Source: Tricholoma matsutake | Lineage: Eukaryota; Basidiomycota; Agaricomycetes; Agaricales; Tricholomataceae | Direction of reading: 5' to 3' | NCBI GenBank assembly: GCA_026075535.2 | Contig: AP026539.1 | Location: forward strand, 11,408,001 to 11,472,000 | Length of the DNA stretch: 64,000 bases | Part shown: positions 55,560 through 64,000 of the stretch, piece by piece | Layout: each line of letters begins with the position of its first letter | How positions within the stretch are numbered: position 1 is the first letter of the stretch | Translations under genes and position numbers: made by a program | The notes under the pieces: generated by a model | Told to the model about the DNA's origin: nothing | The model's input: only the letters and a program-made list of their open reading frames with translations | Database searches by the model: none

Positions 55560-56625
55560 AGTAAGATGAAGAAAGTCAGTGTGACTTTCATGAAGAAGTC
55601 TGATGTGAAGGACTACAACAGCAGATTGAAGCTTAAGGCCTTCCTGAATAACTGCAGGAGTACAGACAATAAGGGTTTCAAGTCTAAGCCCCATGATCAC
55701 CAGCATGGGATGAAGAAGCATGAACACAAGCCAAACAAAACCCAAGAAGCATACCACAATAAACCCAATATGTATGTGGATTAGGACAAGAACATAATGG
55801 GTGCAGCAGAGGACATAATCTGCTTCAACTGTGACAAACATGGACACTATGCCAGGGATTGCAAAAAGCCAAAATGGACCAAGGCTCATGTTCAGGCATC
55901 CCATACTTCCATAGATGAGAATGAAGAGGTCAATGCCAAACAAGAATACCAAGCCTTGGAACACAGTGTCCTGCAATCCACTGGACCTCAGGGCTATCAG
56001 AGTGATGAAGATGAAATGGTTGAAGTCGATGTTTATGACAATAATGACTGGTATGAACATACATCAGACTCTGACCAGATGTTTGCAATACAAGAAGCAA
56101 ACCAAGGCCCTGTGGCAAAAACCTGTGAAGACAAACTAGGACAAGATATGGATAAGGCTCGTTTTTGCAAGGTACAGCTGCATGTGGACAAGACAGCATG
56201 GCCCAGGCCAGAGTATACACCTGAGGAAAAGGAATGCCTAGCCATGTTTGTGTCAGTTGGTGGATGTGAGGCATGGACTCTATGGGACTCAGGAAGCACC
56301 ACAATGGGACTTACCCCCACATTTGCTCAAGTTGCCAACATTCAAGTATTCCCTTTAACCAAGCCTCATACATTACAGTTGGGAACTGTAGGATGTTGAG
56401 CAACAGTAAACTATGGTGCAGATGTTACACTGGAGGCCACAGGCATAAGTGACAGGACTTATGTAGATATTGCAAACTTTTATCACTATGATCATTGGGA
56501 CTCCATTCATGAATATGAATAAGGTTATATTGGACTTCAAGAACAAGCAAGTTATTGTTAATGGCAGGCTGATGCCGGATGTGAGAGTGCTGTTGGACAA
56601 TAATGATGGACAAATATGCTGACAT
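55560..56625 (+). pseudogene. Element C nucleocapsid zinc knuckle and aspartic protease
   Basis: The basic region (MKKVSVTFMKKSDVKDYNSRLKLK) leads to the zinc knuckle CFNCDKHGHYARDC (about 55823-55864), then a linker and the protease active site TLWDSGSTT (near 56278-56304) with LQLGT downstream; a TGA at 56397-56399 and a small deletion near 56490 break the flap region (normally DMIIGTPFM; here only IGTPFM is readable near 56493-56512). RT has not been reached when element B interrupts at 56707. Confidence 0.82.
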
Positions 56626-56706
56626 AAAAGTGTTCATAAACACAAGAATTGATTACATGGACATAAGCCAGACATGGAAGAGATACTGGATGACAATAAG
56701 AAGAAC

Positions 56707-57401
56707 TGTTAAGAACTGATCCATAAGGGCTCATCGGAATCTGGTCGGACCGGGTGGGTGTCGATAGCAGAAGATTGTTGGGTCATAGCAGATTGTGCGG
56801 AGGGGAAACAAAAAGGACTTGGCTTCAGCTTTTAAGAAGCTGTGCCCTTCACCTCGTCTGGTGTCCTAATTTCAAGACGAAGGTTAGAGGTGGAAGCAGA
56901 GAAGTAGCAGGTAAATGTGGGAAGGAGTATGAAAGGACTTGGGTTAAGTTCAGATGAGATTAGAACTTCAGAGGGAGACTAGAGGTCAAGTCAAATGGAG
57001 TTCAGACTCTTAGAGAACAGAGGTAGGAGTAGAATGGGATTTAGATTGACAGGTTAAAGTCAAGTCTATGTCAATATATGAACTGAGGAATACAAGGCAA
57101 AACTAACTAAGCTTAAATACTAGAGTCTGGAATAAAAGTGGAGCAGAAACAGGAGCCATGGCAGTGTCTCAACTGCATAGATAAATTACCTGGCGGAGCC
57201 GAACAGGAATCCATAGTCGAATTTGCAAAACTAGATGGCAGCCTTGGAAAGGCAGCTGTGGATGCTGTACAAGGTGGCCTGGTGCACAGCAGTCTGGGCA
57301 GTGCAAGGCAGCCAGGAACAAAGCAGAATAAGTTGATGAATGTCAGTGGAAAAGGGTCAGATAATTGTGGGTTCCAATTGGGCGAGGAATGGATTGTGAC
57401 A
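56707..57401 (-). repeat. 3' LTR of element B
   Basis: 695 bp; minus-strand start TGTCACAATCC at 57401 and end TTCTTAACA at 56707. Same family as the two solo LTRs. Its outer edge interrupts element C after AGAAGAAC. Confidence 0.92.
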
Positions 57402-57534
57402 GTATTTCCCCCTTAGTGCCGAGCCTACGAGGCATGTGAATGTTTGATCCGAATAAGGAAGTTGGTTGGATTTCCAAATGTGGTAATTGGTTGAGAAATG
57501 TTCACTTTGATTCCTACTCTCATCACCAATCAAG

Positions 57535-58601
57535 ATGTCCCCCCCAGCAGTCTCCACTCAGACCAAATTGGCCACAATGAAGACCCAACACAAACAGAGG
57601 GAGCGGGAGTTGAAGGAGCAAATGGAACGGGAGATGAAGGAGTTGGAGGAAGCCATGAGGGAGGAGGAGCATCGGGTGCAGAAGGTGCTAAAGGCAGCAG
57701 AGGAGGCTGCAAAAGCGGAGGAGGTTCGACAGGCAGAGGTGTGGAAGAAGGAGGCAGCAGCGGCTTGATGAGTGGAAAAGAAGTGGGCGGCTGCAGCCAC
57801 AGGTTTGGAGGAGGAGGCCAAGGGGAGCAAGTCCCTGAAGAAGAAGAGAACCGCCAAGTCAAAGGTGAGAGTGGGGTCAGAAGTACCCAAGGGGCAAGTG
57901 CAGGTTCAAGCCGCCTTGCCCTGTAAGAGGTGAGTGTTGTATTCCCTTTGCCTTCTTGCCTTACTGATGAACCACATAGGTACAAATTTCAAAAAATTTC
58001 TTGCTTCAAAATGGGTGCCCGGGGGCACGTGTGCAACAACTGCATGCATGTCAAGCATAAGTGCAAGGAGGTGGTATAGGAGGGGCAGGAAGCCCCTGCA
58101 GTAAAAATGGCGGGGTCTGCAGCAGGGATGACAGGCCCAGCAGGAAGTAACAGGGAGAATGTGGAGCTGCTGCAGCAGCTGACAAAAGTGATGAAGAAGG
58201 GTTTTGGTGAGGTGGCGACTGCAATCCGGGAGTCAATGGAGGAGATTTGGGAAGCATTGGACCTGGAGTGGGTGGAGGACGACAGCACCAGGGAGGAGAG
58301 CAACAAGGACAACAAAGAAGTGGAGTGGGCGGTACAAGAATCCCAGCAGGAAAGGCACAGAATCCGCCAGTCTGGGGATGACTGGGTGGGTTTCCAGAGA
58401 TACCTGGAGAAAAGGCGGGTGGATAACGAGGCAGAGAGTGAGGATGAAGAAGAGGGTGAGGGTGGGGGAAAGAGTGAGGGTGGGGAAGAAGGCAAAGTTG
58501 GGGAAGAGGGTGCCCAAGATGGAGAGGGAGAAGCAGAGGTAGTGTCAGATCCAAGAAAAAAATCTTTTTGCAATATAAGTTTGTTTCTGAGTTCCAACTG
58601 A
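57535..58601 (+). pseudogene. Antisense accessory gene in element B: coiled coil plus Cys cluster
   Basis: Plus-strand gene convergent with pol. ATG at 57535; exon 57535-57929, intron 57930-57979 (GTGAGT...CACATAG, 50 nt), exon 57980-58601, total 339 codons in frame. The N-terminal part (residues about 18-77) is a Glu/Lys/Arg/Ala-rich coiled coil (RERELKEQMEREMKELEEAM). Across the splice lies PCKRYKFQKISC...CNNCMHVKHKC, a C-x2-(Y)-x6-C...C-x2-C-x6-C pattern like a Zn2Cys6 cluster with one Cys replaced by Tyr. The C-terminal part has a helical segment (NVELLQQLTKVMKKGFGEV) and a Gly/Glu-rich acidic tail. Breaks: tandem TGA TGA at 57766-57771 and TAG at 58078-58080. Function unknown; DNA binding is only suggested by the Cys pattern. 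Confidence 0.65.
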
Positions 58602-58626
58602 GTGAATAAGTAACGTGAATAGACTT

Positions 58627-60085
58627 TTAAGTGGGTAATGGACTGGGTTTCTGTGGGTAGTGGGTGTGAAAATTCATGAGGAGTTCTTGGGCATGGTCAA
58701 GTTCTGTAGTGGGTTTCCTCATCAGTTCCCTGGTAGCCTTCCCATCGAACAAGGTAGAGAATCTTACATCGACATCGATTATCAACCTTGGAGTCGAGGA
58801 CTTCAGCAATCTCATACTTGAGCTCATCATCGATAGTGATAGGAGGAGGTGGAAGTTGTGTCCAATTCAGAATGGTGTTCGGGGAGTGTTTCTCTAGTTG
58901 AGAGACATGGAAGACAGGGTAGATGGCCTGCATGTGGTCTGGGAGCTGCAGGGTGACTGAGTGAGTACCTGGGTGGGCGATGATTTCAAAAGGACTGTGG
59001 TTCTTTTCAGAGAGTTTCTTGGAGGGACAGGTGGTGCAGATATTTTCCGCAGTGACATAGGCAAAATCACCAATGTTAAAGTCAGGTGCGGGTGCCTGAT
59101 GTTTGTCTGCAGGACCTTGATAATGTTCTTGAGCAGCTGCAAGTTGTTTCCGAAGTTCCTGATGAAGGTCATCTAAGTCAACAACAAACTCATGGGCATG
59201 TTGTGAGGCTAAGTCATGTTCTGGGAAGACAGAAATGTTTGGGTGATAACCTTTGTTGGCAAAGAAAGGGGATACACCAGTAGAGGCAGCGGGTGCATTG
59301 TTGTAGGAAAATTCACCTAAGGGAAGGAGGTGAGACCAATTGTCTTGCTGATAGTTGCAGAAGATCCAGAGGTACTGCTCCAAGGTCTGGTTAAGTCATT
59401 CTGTCTGACCATCACCTTGCGGGTGATAACCGGAAGTGAAGTGGATCCACATGTCAAGTGCTTTTCCGAGAGAGTGGAAGAAATGGGAGATGAACTCAGA
59501 TCCCCAGTCACAAGTGATGTGCAATGGGAAGCCATGCTTGGAGAAGATGTGGAGGACAAACAGGTTGGCTAGTTCTTGGGCTGTGATTTCATTGACAGTT
59601 GGGATGAAGATGCTTTGTTTGGTGAGGTGGTCAACAATGACCAGGATAGCAGTGTGACTGTCGGAGTCAGGTAGTTGTTCAATGAAATCCATGGAGATGG
59701 AATTCCAAGGTCATTCCAGAACTGGAAGTTGCTTTAGGAACCCATAGGGCTTGTGTTGAGGCGATTTGGATTGCTTACAAGTCGTACAGGATTTGCAGAA
59801 CTCCTGGACAAAGGTGTGGAGGTTTGGCCAGACATATTCCTGGTGGACAAGCTGCTGGGTTTTGTTTTGTCCAAAGTGGCCAGAGAGGATATGATCGTGT
59901 TTGTATTGAAGGACCTTGAGGCGGAGATCTGCGACATCTGGAACATAAATCTGGTCAAAGTGGCAGAGAAGACCTGCCTTGTCTATGGTCCAGTTGGGGT
60001 CGACAGGTGTTGGGAGATGAGTGGATGATAGAGGGTCAAGGGGTAGAGAGGTGTGGATGTCACTGTGGAGTTTCTCAACATCCAT
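58627..60085 (-). pseudogene. Element B pol: integrase and chromodomain
   Basis: Minus strand. H2C2 finger: HDHILSGH (near 59880-59905) and CKSCTTCKQSK (near 59765-59800). Core: SMDFIEQLPDS (near 59665-59695), CDWGSEFISHFF (59480-59515), YHPQGDGQTE followed by TGA at 59396-59398 where Ty3 integrases have Arg (GQTERxNQ), then LNQTLEQYLW. The GPF/Y-like part SPFEII (near 58975-58995) and VFHVSQLEKH follow. The chromodomain is LKYEIAEVLDS...ILYLVRWEGYQGTDEET (about 58720-58830). Another TGA replaces Arg in VLE-x-PWNS near 59711-59716. Confidence 0.9.
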
Positions 60086-60166
60086 GATTACTGCTTGTCA
60101 AAGGATAGGTGTGGCAAGATAGGTGGCATGGAGGGAGGAGGTGAGTTGTTCCTGTGTGAATACAGG

Positions 60167-61423
60167 TTAGAAGTTGGTCAGGTTTATGGAGGTGAAGTCA
60201 CTATTTCCCCCTTTGTGGTAGACATCCCAACATCTTGTGAGCGCATCTGGCTTGGCCCCCAATTTTCCAGGACAGAAGCGGATGACGAGATTGACTTGGG
60301 AAAGGTATTCAGACCAATGTGCCTGGTGGCAGGTGAGCAACTTAGTAGTGCTGAAGTACTCAAGATTTTTGTGGTCAGTGACCACATCAACTGGGTTTGC
60401 GGAACCCTCAAAATACTGCTGCCAGTGTTTGAAGGCTTCGAAAATGGCTAAGAGTTCCTTATCGTGGGTGTCATAATTTAGTTCAGTGGGATTAAAGGAG
60501 CGGGAATGGAAAGCAACCAGATGGATTTCTCCATCTGCAGTGTAAACCGAGAGGATAGCCGCTAGGGCATAGTTGGAAGCGTCAGTTTCGAGTACCATCT
60601 GTGAGTTGGGTACCCATTGAGTTAAGATGGGTGCATGAGTGAATTCTTGTTTGAGCCTTTCAAAGGTGTCGTGGCACTTCTTGTTGAAGTCTCAGGATGT
60701 GGATTTCCACATCAAGCAGGTGAGTGGAATGACAATGTCTGAATAGCCATTAATGAAACAGCAGTAAAAGTTGCAAAAGCCTAAGAAGGATTGGATGTCC
60801 TTAACTTTCCTAGGCTTGGGCCAGTCGAGCACAGTTTTGACTTTATCTTCAGACATCTGCAGCCCATCCAGTGAAAGGATGAAACCTAAATATTCAACAG
60901 TGTCTTTGTGGAACTCACATTTCTGTGGTGAAGCGTAAAGTCCATTCTTCTGGAGTCTCCAAAGAACTTCCTTGATGTGAGCTCCATGCTGCAACTTGTC
61001 ATCAGAGTAGATTAGAATGTCATTGAGGTAGACAATGACACAAACATCCAGCATGTCACTGAAAATGTTGTTCATAAACCACTGGAAGGCTGCAGGTGCA
61101 TTAGTGAGGCCAAATGAAACTACCAACCACTTGAAGGATCTGTAGCAGGTGTGGAAAGTAGTTTTCCATTTGTCACCATCCGCAATGCAGACTAGGTGGT
61201 AAGCATGCCGCAAGTCTATCTTGGTGAACAAATGGGCTTTTTGGGGAAAGTCGAGGAGGTCGGAAATGAGAGGAAGGGGATAGCGGTCTTTCTTCATAAG
61301 ATGGTTGAGTCCTTGGTAGTCGACACAGTCGTAGGCTGCCATCTTTCTTCTTGATGAAGAGAATAGGAGCACCATGCAGGGATTTAGAAGGGCGAATGAA
61401 GCCTGAGTGGAAGTTTTTGTCAA
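60167..61423 (-). pseudogene. Element B pol: reverse transcriptase and RNase H
   Basis: RT core CVDYQGLNHLMKKDRYPLPLI, FTKIDLRHAYHLVCI, FGLTNAPAAFQWFMN, then VIVYLNDILIYS at about 61004-61036: the catalytic YLDD box is YLND because the codon at 61022-61024 is AAT instead of GAT. RNase H begins VLETDASNYALAAILS (60598) and includes VVTDHKNLEYFS. A frameshift at about 61340 separates it from the upstream KKKDGSLR. A TGA lies near 60692. Confidence 0.9.
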
Positions 61424-62242
61424 TGAAGACTTGTAAGGCTTCTAATTCAGAGGGAGAGAGGGAGTACATGCGACCCGGAGGAGGGGGAGCATTATCCTCC
61501 ATCTCTATCTTGAGGTTGTAAGGGCAATGTGGAGGAAGGGTGTCCACCTTTGTCTTATTAAAGACATCAGCGAACTCATGATACTCGGTGGGAATGTCGG
61601 ATAAATCTGGTGGGGATGAAGATTGAGCAGAGTGGGCAGATAATCCTTCTGAAGCAAAGGTCATCTGGAAGGCTACTGCCCCAGGAAGTTTGCTAGCATG
61701 TGCATAAGCGGCAGCGTTGATGAAAGAAATGTTGGGAGGTGAAGACTTAGGAGGAATGGGGGGTTCTGGAGGTGTGGGTGAGCCACAGGTTTCTACTGGA
61801 AAGTTCGGGGCAAAGATGACGTCTGGGGTGCTGGACCTCTATGATCAGCAGAGCAGAAAGTGATTTGGCTTGAAGACCAGTCAATCAATGGATTGTATTG
61901 CTTCAGCCAGTTATGACCAAGTACTGAGGAACAGGAAGAGTCTAGCAAGGTTACATAAAATGACAGATTGAACATTTCACCAGTAGGGAAGGTGACCAGA
62001 AGTTGGACGACTTGGGTTATGGTGGAGTTGCAAGATCCATCAAAGAACCGTAATCCAATCGGGTTAATGGATGTTGTGCTGAGTTGGTTATTCAACATGA
62101 AGGAGGAGTCGAGGAAGCAATGGGAGGAACCAGAATCAATAAGGGTTCGGACAGGGGTGAAATGGACAGGAATAGTTAAGAGAGTGATTAGGGAGTCAGG
62201 GTCGGAAAGAGCAGACACGTTGAGACAAATGTAGGCAGCCAA
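61173..62242 (-). pseudogene. Element B pol: aspartic protease and RT N-terminus
   Basis: Protease TLIDSGSSHCFLD (near 62120-62155) and VLGHNWL (near 61895-61920) are the active site and flap-side motifs. A separate open piece (61664-61340) gives EYHEFADVFNK...LPPHCPYNLKIE and GFIRPSKSLHGAPILFIKKKDGSLR, the RT N-terminal block, before a frameshift. Confidence 0.88.
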
Positions 62243-62298
62243 ATGGGTAAGGTCAATGCAACCCCCAGCCCCAACAGCTGTATCCTGAGGGTTGCAGA

Positions 62299-63398
62299 CT
62301 ATTTTTCTGAGTCCATGGATTCAGGAATCACAGCGGATGTGCGGGCTTTTGCGGCTTTAGATTTTGGGCAGTTTCCTGCTACATGCCCTTCCTCATCACA
62401 GTAAAGGCAAAGTCTTTCCCTCATGCGATGTTCTCGTTCTTCCACAGTAAGTTTGCCGCTCTTCCCCAACTTATCAGAGATGGACGACTTGGAAGTGTCC
62501 TTTGTCATGGAAGACTGCTGGCTGGAGGAGCTACCCCGGGCGGAGTTTGAAGAGGATTGATTGGTAGACTGGGAGGAACTTTTGGGGGTGTCCTTCTTGA
62601 CAGGGGTAGAAGAGTTCCTGGAATTCTTAGTTTCGAAGTGGGTTTCATCCTCCTGCATCCAGTAGATATCATTGCAGTCCTGTGCTTTTAAGCACAGTTC
62701 TGCAAGGGTGTCAGGTTTACCACCCTGAAGGACTTCTATGCAAAGTCGGAGCAGAAGACTGCAGAAATAGTGGTCATGGAGGGCTGCCTCATTCCAATTG
62801 ACCCTAGAAGCTAACTCCCAGAAGTCAACATTATACTTTGTGATGCGACCACCTTTTTTCATTGCTAAGTTGGAGAGAGCTTTTTCTGCATCCCCAACCA
62901 GGTCATGCAGTCTGAAGTTGCTTTCAAGCTCGGCGAGGAAAGCTTCATAATCCCACATCCAGTGTGCGGAATCAATCAGGTCGTTAAGACCGGGTGGAAA
63001 TGAAGATTACATGAGACTAGAAAGTCTCTGAGTTTCTTTGGGTTGGAGCCATCGAAAGTGTCAGGGTCGCAAACTTTGATTTTCTAGGTCTTGAGTGTGT
63101 TGTTTTGTCGGAGGTTGCAGATACTCTCTGAGAGATTGTAAAGAACATCTATGAACCTATCCCCTGGATCAGGGTTTCCCCCCTCAGGAGGTTGATCATC
63201 AGGATCATTGGGATTGGGGTCACCCCCAGGGCCATCCAGACCACTAGGGTCATCAGGTCTGCTGGGAGGTCTGTCCTCTAGACCACGATCTTCCAACCCA
63301 TAGGGTTCAGGCTGGTTGATGCCCCCTACGTACTCAAGGGGAGTCATGAGTCGGGGTTCTTCCAGATTCACAGGAGATTGTTGGGCTTGAGTAGACAT
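62299..63398 (-). pseudogene. Element B gag with CCHC knuckle
   Basis: ATG at 63398 opens MSTQAQQSPVNLEEPRLMTP, a Pro/Gly/Asp-rich region, and a TAG after NNTLKT (63084-63086). The frame resumes with VCDPDTFDGSNPKKLRDFLVSC, the Ty3/Tf-type gag start of the capsid, then FLAELESNFRLHDLVGDAEKAL, LLLRLCIEVLQGGKPDTLAELCLKA, a Ser-rich linker and the knuckle CLYCDEEGHVAGNC (near 62375-62415). Part of the capsid seems deleted between HFHPG and WDYEAFL. Confidence 0.87.
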
Positions 63399-63631
63399 GA
63401 GGTTGGCACTGATTGATGGGGCTCTGGAGCCAATTTGTTGGAAAATGTCGGAAGGTCTGGAAGATACTCTGAATGTTGTGGTGGGTCGTGGGCTAGGTTA
63501 GTGTGGATCACTGAATTGCAGAGATTCCTGGAATGGTGCCGGCGCACTGAGAGTTTCTGGTCGTGTGCTGGCAAGTTTTGGTTGGGGTCATAGGAGGAGA
63601 AGAGATGAGTGAAGTGTGGATTTGTATATAC

Positions 63632-64000
63632 TGTTAAGAACTGATCCATAAGGGCTCGTCAGAATCTGGTCGGACCCAGTGGGTGTCGATAGCAGAAGAT
63701 TGTTGGGTCGTAGCAGATTGTGAGGGGAAGTGAAAAGGACTTGGCTTCAGCTTTTAAGAAGCTGTGCCCTTCACCTCATCTGGTGTCCTAATTTCAAGAT
63801 GAAGGTTTAGAGGTGGAAGCAGAGAAGTAGTGGGTAAATGCGGGAAGGAGTACGAAAGGACTTGGGTTAAGTTCAGATGAGATTAGAACTTCAGAGGGAT
63901 ACTAGAGGTCAAGTTGAATGGAGTTCAGCCTCTTAGAGAACAGAGGTAGGAGTAGAATGGGATTTAGATTGACAGGTTAAAGTCGAGTCTATGTCGATAT
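63632..64000 (-). repeat. 5' LTR of element B, partial
   Basis: Starts TGTTAAGAACTGATCC and runs colinear with 56707 onward to the window end (369 bp seen) with a few differences and one or two small indels, so the two LTRs have diverged modestly. Confidence 0.93.

Larger units (their letters stand above)
51793..56706 (+). mobile_element. Ty3/gypsy-type element C, 5' part, truncated
   Basis: Begins TGTAACGG at 51793, immediately after Helitron sequence, then a probable LTR, gag pieces, a CCHC knuckle and an aspartic protease, all plus strand. It is interrupted by hAT3 (53172-54011) and a MITE (54565-54906) and cut at 56706 by element B. Reverse transcriptase and beyond would lie past the right window edge if B is an insertion. 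CG is nearly absent. Confidence 0.72.
56707..64000 (-). mobile_element. Ty3/gypsy chromovirus B, runs off the window
   Basis: Direct repeats at 56707-57401 and from 63632 to the window end are its LTRs (+ strand start TGTTAAGAACTGATCC in both). Between them, minus strand: gag, protease, RT, RNase H, integrase, chromodomain, polypurine tract (minus AAGGGGGAAATAC next to 57402). It is distinct in sequence from family A. It retains more CG than its surroundings but already carries TGA codons. An extra plus-strand gene lies between pol and the 3' LTR. Confidence 0.94.

Noticed and set aside
57498..58597. Long Pro/Ser-rich minus-strand frames across 57.5-58.6 kb
   Set aside because: They are the complement of the charged plus-strand gene; the plus strand has the intron, the coiled coil and the Cys cluster.

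Overview
The window looks like chromosomal DNA of a filamentous basidiomycete, most likely an Agaricomycete. Evidence: host genes carry many 50-75 nt GT-AG (and two GC-AG) introns with CTAAC/TACTAAC-like branch sites; a Kel3/KLHDC4 kelch gene, an F-box gene and a zinc formaldehyde/alcohol dehydrogenase gene are present; and the transposons (chromodomain Ty3/gypsy, Helitron, MULE with SWIM finger, PIF/Harbinger, hAT) are of basidiomycete type. I cannot name the genus. No rRNA, tRNA or CRISPR array was recognised.

Layout. 1-4719 is a minus-strand Ty3/gypsy element (A1) cut by the window start; its 5' LTR abuts an LTR of the same family in opposite orientation (4720-5108). 6.6-15.7 kb is a host-gene island with normal CpG content: KEL3-like kelch gene (minus), a divergently placed F-box gene (plus) and a 17-exon formaldehyde-dehydrogenase-like gene (plus). 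From about 16 kb to 57 kb almost everything is decayed mobile DNA in which CG is nearly absent and replaced by TG/CA. In order: a long-TIR element (16.0-17.4), a hAT-type element with 8-bp target duplication (17.5-19.1), a large spliced gene with a 3'-5' exonuclease-like domain (19.2-24.7), a complete PIF/Harbinger element (25.3-28.6), a MULE transposase gene (28.7-32.8), an accessory gene (33.9-35.2), a DDE_3 transposase remnant (35.2-35.9), a 1.57 kb palindromic TA-flanked element (36.2-37.8), a block of spliced-looking repeat modules (38.6-40.1), and a Helitron helicase gene (41.2-51.8) blown apart by a hAT element that itself holds a full Ty3 element (A2, 43.3-49.3). The Helitron gene ends in the probable LTR of a plus-strand Ty3 element (C, 51.8-56.7), which is interrupted by a hAT copy, a palindromic MITE and finally a younger minus-strand chromovirus (B, 56.7 to past 64 kb).

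Nesting gives a relative history: Helitron first, then hAT2 and Ty3-C inside it, then Ty3-A2 inside hAT2, and hAT3, the MITE and Ty3-B inside Ty3-C. Two solo LTRs of family B (each with a 5-bp target duplication) sit in the 23 kb and 30 kb regions. Inactivation of many elements looks like CpG transition damage: Arg codons CGA have become TGA, and the reverse-transcriptase YLDD box has become YLND in two unrelated families by the same CTCGAT to CTCAAT change.

The most unusual items are a spliced plus-strand gene encoding a coiled coil plus a Cys cluster, lying antisense between pol and the 3' LTR of element B; a series of repeat modules in hAT-like elements that look like exons separated by perfect 60-70 nt introns and carry a recurrent hairpin; and 8- and 9-nt micro-exons in the dehydrogenase gene. 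All family names come from reading translations by eye; no search was run.
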